A stretch of 64,000 bases of DNA from Vitreimonas flagellata (lineage in GTDB: Bacteria > Pseudomonadota > Alphaproteobacteria > Caulobacterales > Aquidulcibacteraceae): NCBI RefSeq assembly GCF_004634425.1, contig NZ_SBJL01000005.1, positions 186,001 through 250,000 of the forward strand, given 5' to 3'. The notes below the pieces were generated by a model. That model was not told the DNA's origin and did no database searches. It was given only the letters and a program-made list of their open reading frames with translations. A program made the translations under genes and the position numbers. Numbering within the stretch: the stretch's first letter is position 1; the number at the start of each line of letters is the position of its first letter. Shown in pieces: positions 18,733-27,436 of the stretch.

Positions 18733-18845
18733 CTTCCGTCGCGTGCGGGGGAAGTGGATCGCGCGCAGCGCGAGACGAAGGGGGCCGTGGCGCGCGCCGC
18801 CCCCTCAGTCGGCTGCGCCGACAACTCCGCCATAAATGGGGGAGC
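18733..18845. repeat. Dispersed intergenic repeat, copy 1
   Basis: A GC-rich element between the DUF983 and SURF1 genes. It shares its plan with the element at 49115-49240: an outer arm rich in GGGGGA, a middle GCGAGACG(A/G)A motif, then CCCCCTCAGTCG and a closing GGGGGAGC. This copy is more diverged. Its right end supplies the Shine-Dalgarno sequence of the SURF1 gene. Confidence 0.65.
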
Positions 18846-19541
18846 ATGATGATTCAGTTCCGCCCGCTTTGGCTGATGACGATCTTCTCCATCATCGCGT
18901 TTGCGATCCTGGTGTCGCTCGGCCGTTGGCAATGGGAAAAGTACGACACGAAGATGGCGCTGGCCGAAGAGCCGGTCGCGCAGATGACGATCGAGGATTA
19001 CCAACCGATCGAAGGCGCCATCCAATTCGTCTATGGCGTGCGCACCGATACGCGTGAGCAGGGCTGGCGCGTGTTCGCACCCGTGCAATACGGCGACGAG
19101 ATCGTCTTCGTGGATTCCGATTTCATCGAGGGCGTCGAGCCGCCCAACCCGGACGAAATTCGCTTTCCCGCTTCACTGCGTTTCGACGCACCGATCATCG
19201 GCGCTTCGATCCGGCCTGAGCCGCCTGCGCCGATGACGCTCGCGCCGCGCCCGCTGCAACGCTTGTGGTTCGCTGTTGATCTGCCGGCGATGGGACGCAA
19301 CGCGGGCCTCCAAAACGTCGCCGATTTCTACGTCGCCAACGCCTATCTCGGCGCCGACGGCCGCGCCACGCCAAACCCGTTTGCGCTTGCGCCCGGCGCC
19401 GATGCGCTGCCACCCGAGCGGCACATGGGCTACGCGATCACGTGGTACGGCCTCGCGATCGTGCTGATCGTGATCTATTTCGCGTATCACATGAGCGTCG
19501 GACGCCTCGCCCTGAAGCCGCCACGCCGACCAGAAGACTAA
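18846..19541 (+). CDS. SURF1 family cytochrome oxidase assembly protein
   Basis: This 231-residue inner-membrane protein (Shy1/SURF1 family) helps insert heme A into subunit I. It has one N-terminal helix (LWLMTIFSIIAFAILVSLG, then RWQWEK as in the family) and one C-terminal helix (AITWYGLAIVLIVIYFAY) around a periplasmic domain. Two adjacent ATG codons (18846 and 18849) follow GGGGGAGC, which is the end of a dispersed repeat. The stop TAA shares its last base with the thrC ATG. Confidence 0.92.
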   Translation: MMIQFRPLWLMTIFSIIAFAILVSLGRWQWEKYDTKMALAEEPVAQMTIEDYQPIEGAIQFVYGVRTDTREQGWRVFAPVQYGDEIVFVDSDFIEGVEPPNPDEIRFPASLRFDAPIIGASIRPEPPAPMTLAPRPLQRLWFAVDLPAMGRNAGLQNVADFYVANAYLGADGRATPNPFALAPGADALPPERHMGYAITWYGLAIVLIVIYFAYHMSVGRLALKPPRRPED

Positions 19542-20968
19542 TGCGCTACATCTCAACCCGCGGCCAAGCGCCGGCTGTTTCGTTTCTCGACGCCGTGCTC
19601 GCCGGCCTCGCGCCCGATGGCGGGCTCTATATGCCGGAGAATTGGCCGGTTATTGGACGCGATAACGGTTGGGCGTTCACGCGACACTTCCATAATTCCG
19701 CAGGGATCGTGCTGGGGGCGTTCGGTAAGCCCGATCTCGGCGAGCAGGACGAGTTTGGCGAAAGCCCCGCACGCGCGCTAGCCGACAGCGCGTACGGCTT
19801 TCTGGCCGCCGATAAGAATTGGCACAGAGCCATCACGCCCCTTGTCCAAATCGATGGTGGCGAATGGATATTGGAGCTTTTCCACGGTCCATCGCTCTCG
19901 TTCAAAGACGTAGCGATGCAGCTCATTGGGCCGCTCTACGATTATGCGCTAACGCTGCGCAACGAGAAGCTCTCTGTGGTTTGCGCGACGTCCGGCGACA
20001 CCGGCGGCGCAGCGGTTGAAGCGATCAAAGGCAGCGCGCGCAGCGATCTCTTTGTGCTGATGCCGAAGGGGCGTGTCTCCGATGTGCAAAAGCGCTTCAT
20101 GACCGCCTCTGGCGCGGCCAACGTGCATGCGATCGACATCGACGGCGATTTCGACGCCTGCCAGGCGATCGTCAAAGCGCTGTTCGCGGATCGTAATTTC
20201 TCGCAGCGCGCACGTCTGTCCGGCGTGAACTCGATCAATTGGGCCCGTATTGTCGCGCAATCCGTTTATTTCCAGGTCGCCGCTCATACGTTGTGCGCGC
20301 CAGGCCCGGTGGACTTCGTCGTGCCCACGGGCAATTTCGGCGACGCATTCTCCGGCTATGTCGCCAAGATGTGCGGCGCGCCGATCCGCAAGATCGTGCT
20401 TGCCACCAACGCCAATGACATTCTCACGCGCGCGCTGCAAACAGGGCGCTACGAACGCGCCGCGCACTCGCACGCTACGCTTTCGCCCGCGATGGACATT
20501 CAAGTCGCATCGAATTTCGAGCGCATCATTTTTGAAGCCGTCGGCCGCGATGGCGCTGTCGTGCGACGCCTATACGACCAATTCGCACAATCGGGCGGTT
20601 TCGATATTCCGCCTCAGGCGCTTGCCTTCTTGCGCGAGCATTTCGACGCCACTGCTGTGAGTGATGCGGAAACCGCCGAGACCATGCGCGCGACCTGGAA
20701 GCAGAGCGGCTACCTCGCGTGCCCGCACACGGCCGTAGGCTTGCGTGCGCGTCAGCAGGTGAGTGGGCTCGGCCATCCGCTCGTCACACTTGCTACCGCC
20801 CATCCCGCAAAATTCCCCGACACTGTCGAGCAGGCGACAGGCATGCGTCCGCCATTGCCGGCCAAGCATGCCGATCTCTTCAGCCGCCCTGAACGTATCG
20901 ACACGCTCCCCAATGACGTCGAAGCCGTAAAGCGCTTCATCCAAGAACGATCTCGCGCATGGAGCTAG
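19541..20968 (+). CDS. thrC: Threonine synthase
   Basis: This 475-residue PLP enzyme converts O-phosphohomoserine to threonine. The PLP lysine lies in SLSFKDVAMQLIG, the phosphate-binding region in CATSGDTGGAAVEAI, and FVVPTGNFGDAFSGY is typical of the longer (fungal/gammaproteobacterial) ThrC form. The ATG at 19541 overlaps the SURF1 stop. The last 10 bases overlap the next gene. Association of thrC with the cox operon is conserved in related alphaproteobacteria and probably reflects genome layout rather than shared function. Confidence 0.95.
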   Translation: MRYISTRGQAPAVSFLDAVLAGLAPDGGLYMPENWPVIGRDNGWAFTRHFHNSAGIVLGAFGKPDLGEQDEFGESPARALADSAYGFLAADKNWHRAITPLVQIDGGEWILELFHGPSLSFKDVAMQLIGPLYDYALTLRNEKLSVVCATSGDTGGAAVEAIKGSARSDLFVLMPKGRVSDVQKRFMTASGAANVHAIDIDGDFDACQAIVKALFADRNFSQRARLSGVNSINWARIVAQSVYFQVAAHTLCAPGPVDFVVPTGNFGDAFSGYVAKMCGAPIRKIVLATNANDILTRALQTGRYERAAHSHATLSPAMDIQVASNFERIIFEAVGRDGAVVRRLYDQFAQSGGFDIPPQALAFLREHFDATAVSDAETAETMRATWKQSGYLACPHTAVGLRARQQVSGLGHPLVTLATAHPAKFPDTVEQATGMRPPLPAKHADLFSRPERIDTLPNDVEAVKRFIQERSRAWS

Positions 20969-22215
20969 AACTCCATCGCCTGACGAACGGCGTGCGCGTC
21001 GCACTCGATCCGATGCCTGGTCTCGGCACGGCGGCGCTAGGCGTGTGGCAGCGCGTTGGCGCGCGCTGGGAGCCGGCGGAGCATAACGGTATTGCGCACC
21101 TCTTCGAGCACATGGCGTTCAAAGGCGCGGGCGAGCGCGATGCGCGCCAATTCGCCGAAGCGATGGAGAATGTCGGCGGCGCCATGAACGCCGGCACCGG
21201 CTATGAGCGCACCTCGTATTATGCGCGCGTCGTCGCCGAGCACGCGCCGTTCGCGCTCGACATGATCGCCGATATCCTGTTCGCGCCGCATTGGGCGCCC
21301 GATGATCTGGAGAAAGAGAAGGGCGTGGTCGCGCAAGAGCGCGGCGAAGCCTTCGACGTGCCGGACGATCGCGTGTTCGAACTGCACCAAGCCGCGCTCT
21401 ATCCCTTTCAGCCGCTCGGCCGGCCGATCCTGGGCGAAGACGAAACACTGAAGAACGTTAGCGTCGAAACGCTGCGCGCGTTTCACGATGCGCACATGAC
21501 GCCGGAGCGCGTGATCGTTTCCATAGCCGGCGCCTTCGATCGCGACGCGTTTCTGGAAACGGCTGAGAAGCGCTTCGGCCATCTCAAAGCCGGCCCCGCG
21601 CAAGAGCGCCCCGCCGCGAAGCCCTTCGCTGGCCGCGCAAGCGAGACGCGCAAGCTCGAGCAAACCCATCTCGTCTTCTCATGGGCCGCGCCGGAATCCG
21701 GCAGCGACAAGCTCTTTGCGGCGCGGCTGATGTCGGAGATTTTCGGCGGCGGCATGTCCTCGCGGCTCTTCCAGGAAGTGCGCGAAACACGAGGGCTCGT
21801 TTACGCGATCGATTCCTTCCTCGACACGTTCGAGGATGACGGGCGCCTTTGCGTCTACGCCGGCTGCTCGGCCGACAACGCCGCGACCGTCGCCAAGATC
21901 GTTGGCGAGCAGCTCGCGATCATGGCCGATCACGGCCCCACCGATGCGGAGCTCGCGCGCGCCAAAGCCGTTGCGCGCGCGCAGATGCTCATGGGCCTGG
22001 AAGCGCCGTCCGCCCGCGCCGAGGCGCGCGTGGGCCAAGTGTTGATGCGCGACCGGCTCGTCTCGTTCGATGAAGTTCGCGCAAGGTTGGATGCTGTCAC
22101 AGCTGAGGACGTGCAGGCGATCGCCCGTTTCGCGCTGGCGGGCCAGGCCTGCGCGGCTGCGATTGGGCCCAAGGCGGGGCATGGCGCGCTGGCCGCGTTT
22201 GAGGCAAAGTCCTGA
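20959..22215 (+). CDS. M16 family zinc peptidase (processing-peptidase-like)
   Basis: This 418-residue pitrilysin-family protease is related to the mitochondrial processing peptidase beta subunit. The inverted zinc motif HLFEH (about residues 46-50, followed by MAFKG) and the distal Glu region are present, and the second half has the inactive partner domain (IFGGGMSSRLFQEVRETRGL). The physiological substrate in bacteria is unclear. It starts inside the last codons of thrC, so translation is coupled, and a GNAT gene follows after 3 bp. Confidence 0.93.
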   Translation: MELELHRLTNGVRVALDPMPGLGTAALGVWQRVGARWEPAEHNGIAHLFEHMAFKGAGERDARQFAEAMENVGGAMNAGTGYERTSYYARVVAEHAPFALDMIADILFAPHWAPDDLEKEKGVVAQERGEAFDVPDDRVFELHQAALYPFQPLGRPILGEDETLKNVSVETLRAFHDAHMTPERVIVSIAGAFDRDAFLETAEKRFGHLKAGPAQERPAAKPFAGRASETRKLEQTHLVFSWAAPESGSDKLFAARLMSEIFGGGMSSRLFQEVRETRGLVYAIDSFLDTFEDDGRLCVYAGCSADNAATVAKIVGEQLAIMADHGPTDAELARAKAVARAQMLMGLEAPSARAEARVGQVLMRDRLVSFDEVRARLDAVTAEDVQAIARFALAGQACAAAIGPKAGHGALAAFEAKS

Positions 22216-22218
22216 ATC

Positions 22219-22794
22219 ATGGTGCTGATGCGCAAGGACAGCGACGGTATGCGGCGCATAGACGGCGAGGGCGTTTATCTGCGCGCGCCTGAAGCACGCG
22301 ATTTCACCGATTGGTCCGAGATCCGCGAAGCCAGCCGCAATTTCCTGACGCCCTGGGAGCCGACCTGGGCGCAAGATGAAACTTCGCGCGGCTCGTACCG
22401 CTATAAGCTGCGCCGTTACACAGAAGACGCGCGCGACGACAAGGCCTACGCGCTGTTCGTGTTTCGCGACGAGGACGATGCACTCGTCGGCGGCTGCACG
22501 CTCTCGAACATCCGCCGCGGTGTCGCGCTGACGGCCTCGCTCGGCTACTGGGCGGGTGAGCGCTATGCCGGCAAAGGCTACATCACGGCCGCTGTGCGCG
22601 CTGTAGTGCGTTACGCGTTCGAGGACTTGGACCTGCACCGCGTCGAAGCCGCCTGCCAGCCCGACAACATGGCCTCGCGCCGTGTATTGGAGAAAGCCGG
22701 ATTCGCCCAGGAAGGCGTCGCGCGCGCCTATCTCAAGATCAACGGCGCCTGGCGCGACCATTTGCTGTTCGCGATCGTCAACCCTACGGGTTAG
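22219..22794 (+). CDS. GNAT family N-acetyltransferase (RimJ/RimL-like)
   Basis: This 191-residue acetyltransferase has the RimJ-like core YWAGERYAGKGYITAAVRAVVRYAFEDL and ACQPDNMASRRVLEKAGF. RimJ/RimL enzymes acetylate N-termini of ribosomal proteins; related proteins act on other targets, and the substrate is not known here. It is the last gene of the thrC run. Its 3' end overlaps the convergent membrane gene by 11 bases. Start choice: ATG 22219, with internal Met alternatives (MRRIDGEGVYLR). Confidence 0.85.
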   Translation: MVLMRKDSDGMRRIDGEGVYLRAPEARDFTDWSEIREASRNFLTPWEPTWAQDETSRGSYRYKLRRYTEDARDDKAYALFVFRDEDDALVGGCTLSNIRRGVALTASLGYWAGERYAGKGYITAAVRAVVRYAFEDLDLHRVEAACQPDNMASRRVLEKAGFAQEGVARAYLKINGAWRDHLLFAIVNPTG

Positions 22795-23185
22795 TGGCAA
22801 CCGCTGCGCGATCGAAGACGACGCGCTTCCAGAGCGCAAAAGCGCTTAGATAAGTAACGAACAAACCCAATCCGACAACCGCGCCGGTGGTGGCGATATT
22901 GGCTGAGCTTAGAGGTTGCATATCAACCCTCCCACCATCTTGCCAGGTCTGACCTGTCAAAGGCTGTGACACCGCCCAAGCGAAATTTGCGACGACGAGT
23001 AACGCCCCTAACGCGGAAATCGAAACTAGAAACCACCATGCGTTTGGCGTCCGGATGGCGAATGCTATCATCATCGCCGCGGCGAGCAAGAACGGGAAGC
23101 CAAGAAACACCCAAATAATGGCCAGCGCGAACACGCCCAAGCCCATGAGTGCAATCGCGATCGTCCCAGCAATCGCCTTGAGCAT
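22784..23185 (-). CDS. Small membrane protein at the end of the nad operon
   Basis: This 133-residue protein has four predicted membrane helices: near residues 5-22, 24-43, 45-65 and 100-120. I do not recognise a family. The ATG at 23185 overlaps the nadC stop (TGATG), so it is translated together with nadC, but no role in NAD synthesis can be inferred from sequence alone. An in-frame GTG one codon upstream is an alternative start. Confidence 0.7.
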   Translation of the reverse strand: MLKAIAGTIAIALMGLGVFALAIIWVFLGFPFLLAAAMMIAFAIRTPNAWWFLVSISALGALLVVANFAWAVSQPLTGQTWQDGGRVDMQPLSSANIATTGAVVGLGLFVTYLSAFALWKRVVFDRAAVATNP

Positions 23186-24066
23186 CACAGCGCGTCCAGC
23201 CCGATATCCAACGTCTTCGCCGAATGCGTCAGCGCGCCGATGCTGATGACATCGACGCCCGTCTCCGCCACTGCGAACACGTTTTCGATCGTGATGCCGC
23301 CGGAGGCCTCCAGCATCGTCTGGCCCTTCGCCATTTTCACGGCGGCGCGCAGATCGGCTTGCGTGAAATTGTCGAGCAGGATCGCACTGGGCGCATGCGG
23401 CAGCGCTTGCTTCAGCTGATCGAGATTATCGACCTCGATCTCGATGCACGTGAGATGCGCCGCAGCTTCGCGCGCACGCTGCAGCGCCAACGGGATCGAG
23501 CCGGCAGCGGCGATGTGATTGTCCTTGATCAACATCGCGTCGTCCAAGCCGTAGCGATGCGCACCGCCGCCGCCGAGCTTCACCGCACGCTTTTCCAAAG
23601 CGCGCATGCCCGGCGTGGTTTTGCGCGTGGACGCGATGATCACGCCCATGCCGTCCACCGCATCGACATAGAGCCGCGTTAGCGTCGCGATGCCGGAGAG
23701 GCGGCCGATAAAATTGAGCATCGTGCGCTCGGCCATCAGCACTGAGCGCGCATAGCCTTCGATCGTCATGATGGTGTCGCCGGCCTTCACGCGCGCGCCG
23801 TCGGGCGCTGCGATCTCGAACACCATGTCGGGATCGATGAGGAAGCCCGCGAGGATTGCCGCGTCCAAGCCCGCCACTACGCCCGCTTGCCGCGCGCGCA
23901 CGGCCCAGCGGCCTCCCGTTTCAGGATCGATCAGCGCATCAGTGGTGATGTCGCCCGCCGCGCCCAAATCTTCCGCGAGCGCCAGTTTGACGATCGGCTC
24001 GAGGACGATGTCAGGGAGCGGTGGCAGCAGACGTGAGGAAGCTGCGGTGTTTTTTTTCGGCGGCAT
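23185..24066 (-). CDS. nadC: Nicotinate-nucleotide diphosphorylase (quinolinate phosphoribosyltransferase)
   Basis: This 293-residue enzyme makes nicotinate mononucleotide from quinolinate and PRPP, releasing CO2. Segments typical of the family are LAEDLGAAGDITTDAL, ERTMLNFIGRLSGIATLT, STRKTTPGMRALEKRAVKLGG, HRYGLDDAMLIKDNH and LEASGGITIENV. I start at ATG 24066 (MPPKKNTAASS), which gives family length; this overlaps the nadB 3' end by 56 bases, longer than usual. It forms one operon with nadA and nadB. Confidence 0.95.
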   Translation of the reverse strand: MPPKKNTAASSRLLPPLPDIVLEPIVKLALAEDLGAAGDITTDALIDPETGGRWAVRARQAGVVAGLDAAILAGFLIDPDMVFEIAAPDGARVKAGDTIMTIEGYARSVLMAERTMLNFIGRLSGIATLTRLYVDAVDGMGVIIASTRKTTPGMRALEKRAVKLGGGGAHRYGLDDAMLIKDNHIAAAGSIPLALQRAREAAAHLTCIEIEVDNLDQLKQALPHAPSAILLDNFTQADLRAAVKMAKGQTMLEASGGITIENVFAVAETGVDVISIGALTHSAKTLDIGLDAL

Positions 24067-25477
24067 CGAGATAGTCGCTCCGGAAATGCGCACCGCGGCT
24101 TTCTTTGCGAGCGAGTGCTGCGGTGACGATGAGGCGTGCGGCGAGCAGGGCGTTTGCGATTCCGTGAGCATCGCAGAGCGCGTGGATGCGGTCGAGCGCT
24201 AGACTTAAGCCGGCGGCGTCACGCACGACGCCGGCATGCGCTTGCATCAATTGGCGAAGTTCCGCGCGCGGTGTTTCCCCCATCACAGGCGGCGGCGCGG
24301 CGATTTCGGGCCGCGAAAGTCCGGCGGCGCCACCGTCGCGCAACGCCTCGGCGATACGGTTCGCGAATACGACGGCTTCAAGCAACGAATTGGAGGCCAA
24401 CCGGTTTGCGCCATGCGCGCCGGTGGAAGCGCATTCGCCGACGGCCCAGAGGCCGGCAAGCGTCGTCCGGCCCCAAACGTCAGTGACCACACCGCCCATG
24501 TGATAATGCGCAGCAGGCGCGACCGGGATCGGCTGCACGCGCGGATCGAGCCCTGCGCTCATACAGGCGGCGAACACTGTGGGGAACGCGTCCGGGAAAT
24601 GCGCGCCGACGGCTTCGCGTGCATCGAGGAAAGCGCCGCGACCGGCCGCGCGCTCGACATGGATCGCGCGCGCGACGACGTCGCGTGCGTCCAGATCAGC
24701 GACGAAGGATTGGCCTTCGCCGTTGATGAGATGCGCGCCTTCGCCACGCAATGCTTCCGTCGCCAGCGGCGCGGGATCGCGGCCGACATCGATCGCGGTG
24801 GGGTGGAATTGCACGAATTCGGGATCGGCGATCAGTGCGCCCGCGCGCGCCGCCATCGCGAAGCCTTGGCCTTGCGCTTCCGGTGGATTGGTGGTGACGG
24901 CGTAAAGCCCGCCAGCGCCGCCGGTGGCGATCACCGTCTCGTCCGCGACAAAGCTATGATCGCCGTCGCACCACACGCCCCGCACGCGCCCGTTCGCATC
25001 TTGCAGCAACACGCGCGCGCGCATGTTCTCGACAATCTCGATATGCGGGGCCGCACGCGCTGCGGCGATCAGCGCATCCATGATCGCTTTGCCGGCGAGG
25101 TCGCCTGCGACGCGCACCACGCGCGGCTTGGAGTGCGCGGCTTCCAGACTTTGCGCGAGCTTGCCGTCTGGCGTGCGATCGAACGGCACGCCAAGCGCGA
25201 TTAAATCCATCACCCGCGCCGGTCCTTCGCGTGCGATCAACGACGCGATCTCGGGATCGACTAAGCCGGCGCCCGCCGCGATCGTATCTTGTGCATGGAG
25301 TTTCGGATCGTCCTCCGGCGACAACGCCGCCGCCAATCCCCCCTGCGCCCACGCGGACGAGGAGGCTTGGCCCAGCGGCGCTTGGCTCAGCACCGTCACG
25401 CGCCGCGGGGCAAGTTTGAGCGCAAGGAACAGGCCAGCGAGGCCCGCGCCGACGATAAGGACGTTGTCAGTTTTCAC
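24011..25477 (-). CDS. nadB: L-aspartate oxidase
   Basis: This 488-residue FAD enzyme oxidises aspartate to iminoaspartate, which NadA condenses into quinolinate. The dinucleotide-binding motif is at the N-terminus (VLIVGAGLAGLFLALKLA). TGGAGGLYAVTTNPPEAQGQG and HYHMGGVVTDVWGRTTLAGLWAVGE are typical of the succinate dehydrogenase/aspartate oxidase family. It is preceded by a secreted-protein gene and a hairpin repeat at 25480-25512, and followed by nadC, which overlaps its end. Confidence 0.95.
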   Translation of the reverse strand: MKTDNVLIVGAGLAGLFLALKLAPRRVTVLSQAPLGQASSSAWAQGGLAAALSPEDDPKLHAQDTIAAGAGLVDPEIASLIAREGPARVMDLIALGVPFDRTPDGKLAQSLEAAHSKPRVVRVAGDLAGKAIMDALIAAARAAPHIEIVENMRARVLLQDANGRVRGVWCDGDHSFVADETVIATGGAGGLYAVTTNPPEAQGQGFAMAARAGALIADPEFVQFHPTAIDVGRDPAPLATEALRGEGAHLINGEGQSFVADLDARDVVARAIHVERAAGRGAFLDAREAVGAHFPDAFPTVFAACMSAGLDPRVQPIPVAPAAHYHMGGVVTDVWGRTTLAGLWAVGECASTGAHGANRLASNSLLEAVVFANRIAEALRDGGAAGLSRPEIAAPPPVMGETPRAELRQLMQAHAGVVRDAAGLSLALDRIHALCDAHGIANALLAARLIVTAALARKESRGAHFRSDYLDAAEKKHRSFLTSAATAP

Positions 25478-25479
25478 CT

Positions 25480-25512
25480 TCCCCCTCTCCCATGCGGAGA
25501 GGGGGTTAGGGG
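25480..25512. repeat. Short hairpin repeat (CCCTCTCCC / GGAGAGGG type)
   Basis: The sequence CCCCTCTCCC-ATGC-GGAGAGGGGG, followed by TTAGGGGTG, forms a strong hairpin between nadB and the upstream gene. This type of dispersed element is common in high-GC proteobacterial genomes. Inside an operon it may attenuate or stabilise transcripts. Confidence 0.55.
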
Positions 25513-25517
25513 TGCAC

Positions 25518-25952
25518 TCACCGCACGCGGTTGAACGTCACTTGCGCGCTGGCCGCTGAGGCGAGCACGCCTTGCAGCTGCGTCGGCGAGCTGCGTTGGA
25601 GCACGAAATTGTCCGGCTGATAGCCTTCGACCGCTTCGGCCATTTCGCAATCGATGTTGAATTGGCCGTCCTCGACCACGCCCGTGCAATTCTGTCGCGC
25701 GCTGACGAGGCTCGAACGCGCCGTCTGCCGCTCGATAATCAGCTCGTTGGCGATCAATTGGATGTCGTAGCGGTCGCGCCCGGACGATTGCACGATCGCC
25801 GCGCCACTCATCACCACGCCGAATTGCTCGTCGCCATAGGGCGTCGTTTGGAAAGCCCAGGCGCCCGAATAATCGTCGTTGCTCTGCGCCAGTGTGGGCG
25901 TGGCCATTGCGCTCATCAGACCAAACGCCGCCGCCGCCAAAATCGCACGCAT
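25518..25952 (-). CDS. Secreted hypothetical protein between nadA and nadB
   Basis: This 144-residue protein has a clear signal peptide (MRAILAAAAFGLMSAMATPTLAQ would be cleaved after the Ala of TLA or LAQ). The mature part (starting about SNDDYSGAWAFQTTPYGD) looks like a small beta-rich domain with one pair of Cys (ARQNCTG and NIDCEMAE). I do not recognise the family. Its place between nadA and nadB, on the same strand, suggests co-transcription, which is odd for an exported protein. The start at 25952 is chosen because it begins the signal peptide. Confidence 0.75.
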   Translation of the reverse strand: MRAILAAAAFGLMSAMATPTLAQSNDDYSGAWAFQTTPYGDEQFGVVMSGAAIVQSSGRDRYDIQLIANELIIERQTARSSLVSARQNCTGVVEDGQFNIDCEMAEAVEGYQPDNFVLQRSSPTQLQGVLASAASAQVTFNRVR

Positions 25953-26025
25953 GCCAAACCTCGTCTCGCTTTTCGCGGCGTGTCGTGGTTGGCGAAGGGG
26001 GCGACAATGGGGCGGACTTTGCCGG

Positions 26026-27192
26026 TTAGACCACTTCCACCGCAGCCAGCGGCATGCCCGTCGCAAAAGCGCGCGGCTTTTCCTTCGGCAGCGCCAGCAT
26101 CCGGTCGATCGCCAGCTTCGCGCGCACGCGCACGTCCTCTGGGATCGTCACTTCGGTCTTCATCTCGGCCAGCGAGTCGTAGATCGCTTCGAGCGTGATT
26201 CGCTTCATGTGCGGGCAGAGATTGCACGGACGGATGAAATCGACATCCGGCGCATTGGCCGCGACGTTGTCGCTCATCGAGCATTCGGTGAGCAGCACGA
26301 CTTTGCCGGGGCGCTTTTCTTCCACGTAGGTTTGCAGCGCCGCCGTCGAGCCGGCGAAATCCGCCGCCGCCATCACCTCAGGCGGGCATTCAGGGTGTGC
26401 GAGCACCACAAGACCAGGATGTGCCGCGCGCAATTCGCTGATGTCTTCAGCGGTGAAACGCTCGTGCACTTCGCAGCGGCCATGCCAGGCGATGATCTTG
26501 ATGCCTGTTTGTGCGGCGACGTTCTTGGCGAGATATTCGTCCGGCAACAGGATGACGCGATCCACGCCCCATTCGCGCGCGGCCCATTCAACCACGGCCG
26601 CGGCGTTCGACGACGTGCAGCACACATCGCTCTCGGCTTTCACATCGGCCGACGTGTTGACGTAGGTGACGACCGGCAGACCAGGGAAGCGCTCTTTGAT
26701 CAAGCGCACGTCGGCGCCCGTGATCGAAGCCGCGAGCGAGCAGCCCGCGCGCATGTCCGGGATCAGCACGGTTTTTTCCGGCGCGAGGATTTTCGACGTC
26801 TCGGCCATGAAGTGTACGCCAGCTTGGACGATCACTTGCGCGTCAGTCTCTGCCGCTTCGCGCGCCAATTGGAGCGAGTCGCCTTTGAAATCGCCGACGC
26901 AGTGGAAAATCTCGGCGGTCATGTAATTGTGCGCCAGGATCACCGCGTTCTTTTCGCGCTTCATCTTGTTGATGGCCGAGATCAGCGGCGCGTAAGCCGG
27001 CCATTCCACTGCGGGGATGACGTGCTTCACGCGCTGATAGAGCGGGGCGGTCTCCGCCTGGACCTCAGGCGTGTAGGCCAAGCCACGTGCGGCGGCGGCG
27101 TTGAGCGCGCCCCATTGGCCGTGGATGGCGCGCGGGTCGCAACCCGAGCCTTCGTCGGCGCTGGTGAGGGGGGCGTCAATAATGCGGGCCAT
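26026..27192 (-). CDS. nadA: Quinolinate synthase
   Basis: This 388-residue [4Fe-4S] enzyme condenses iminoaspartate with dihydroxyacetone phosphate to quinolinate. Conserved parts are [35 protein letters not shown], the Cys pair in [15 protein letters not shown] and the C-terminal [24 protein letters not shown] lies 7 bases before the ATG at 27192. It is the first gene of the nad operon, and two operator-like inverted repeats lie upstream (27225-27243 and 27287-27305), pointing to repression by a NadQ/NrtR-type regulator. Confidence 0.95.
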   Translation of the reverse strand: MARIIDAPLTSADEGSGCDPRAIHGQWGALNAAAARGLAYTPEVQAETAPLYQRVKHVIPAVEWPAYAPLISAINKMKREKNAVILAHNYMTAEIFHCVGDFKGDSLQLAREAAETDAQVIVQAGVHFMAETSKILAPEKTVLIPDMRAGCSLAASITGADVRLIKERFPGLPVVTYVNTSADVKAESDVCCTSSNAAAVVEWAAREWGVDRVILLPDEYLAKNVAAQTGIKIIAWHGRCEVHERFTAEDISELRAAHPGLVVLAHPECPPEVMAAADFAGSTAALQTYVEEKRPGKVVLLTECSMSDNVAANAPDVDFIRPCNLCPHMKRITLEAIYDSLAEMKTEVTIPEDVRVRAKLAIDRMLALPKEKPRAFATGMPLAAVEVV

Positions 27193-27224
27193 GTTCGGCC
27201 TCCTGCGGCCCCGAATGGGCCATT

Positions 27225-27243
27225 TATACTCAATCAGAGCATA
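27225..27243. promoter_or_regulatory. Operator-like inverted repeat 1 upstream of nadA (putative NadQ site)
   Basis: TATACTC-N5-GAGCATA: two 7-bp arms with one mismatch, 33 bases upstream of the nadA start, within an AT-rich patch that probably holds the promoter -10. It matches the second site in arm sequence and spacer length. Assignment to NadQ is inferred from the neighbouring regulator gene. Confidence 0.7.
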
Positions 27244-27286
27244 TATAGGGTGTGAAAAATGGCCGAGAAGGGCCTCGACCCACCCT

Positions 27287-27305
27287 TATGCTTCGTTTGA
27301 GCATA
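27287..27305. promoter_or_regulatory. Operator-like inverted repeat 2 upstream of nadA (putative NadQ site)
   Basis: TATGCTT-N5-GAGCATA: same architecture as site 1, one mismatch between arms, centred 62 bp from it (about six DNA turns). It may allow two repressor dimers to bind the same face of the DNA. It also lies 132 bases upstream of the divergent mltA start. Confidence 0.7.
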
Positions 27306-27436
27306 ACTCGACTACGTTACTCCCAGGGGAATCGCGGCGCAAGCGCGAATTATCTCAGGCCGATGACAGCCTTCCGTGGCTGAAGCGCGCGCCGAGGCGA
27401 GGTAGAAGGTCGGGCCTCGCTTTCTGGGAGAAGCCC

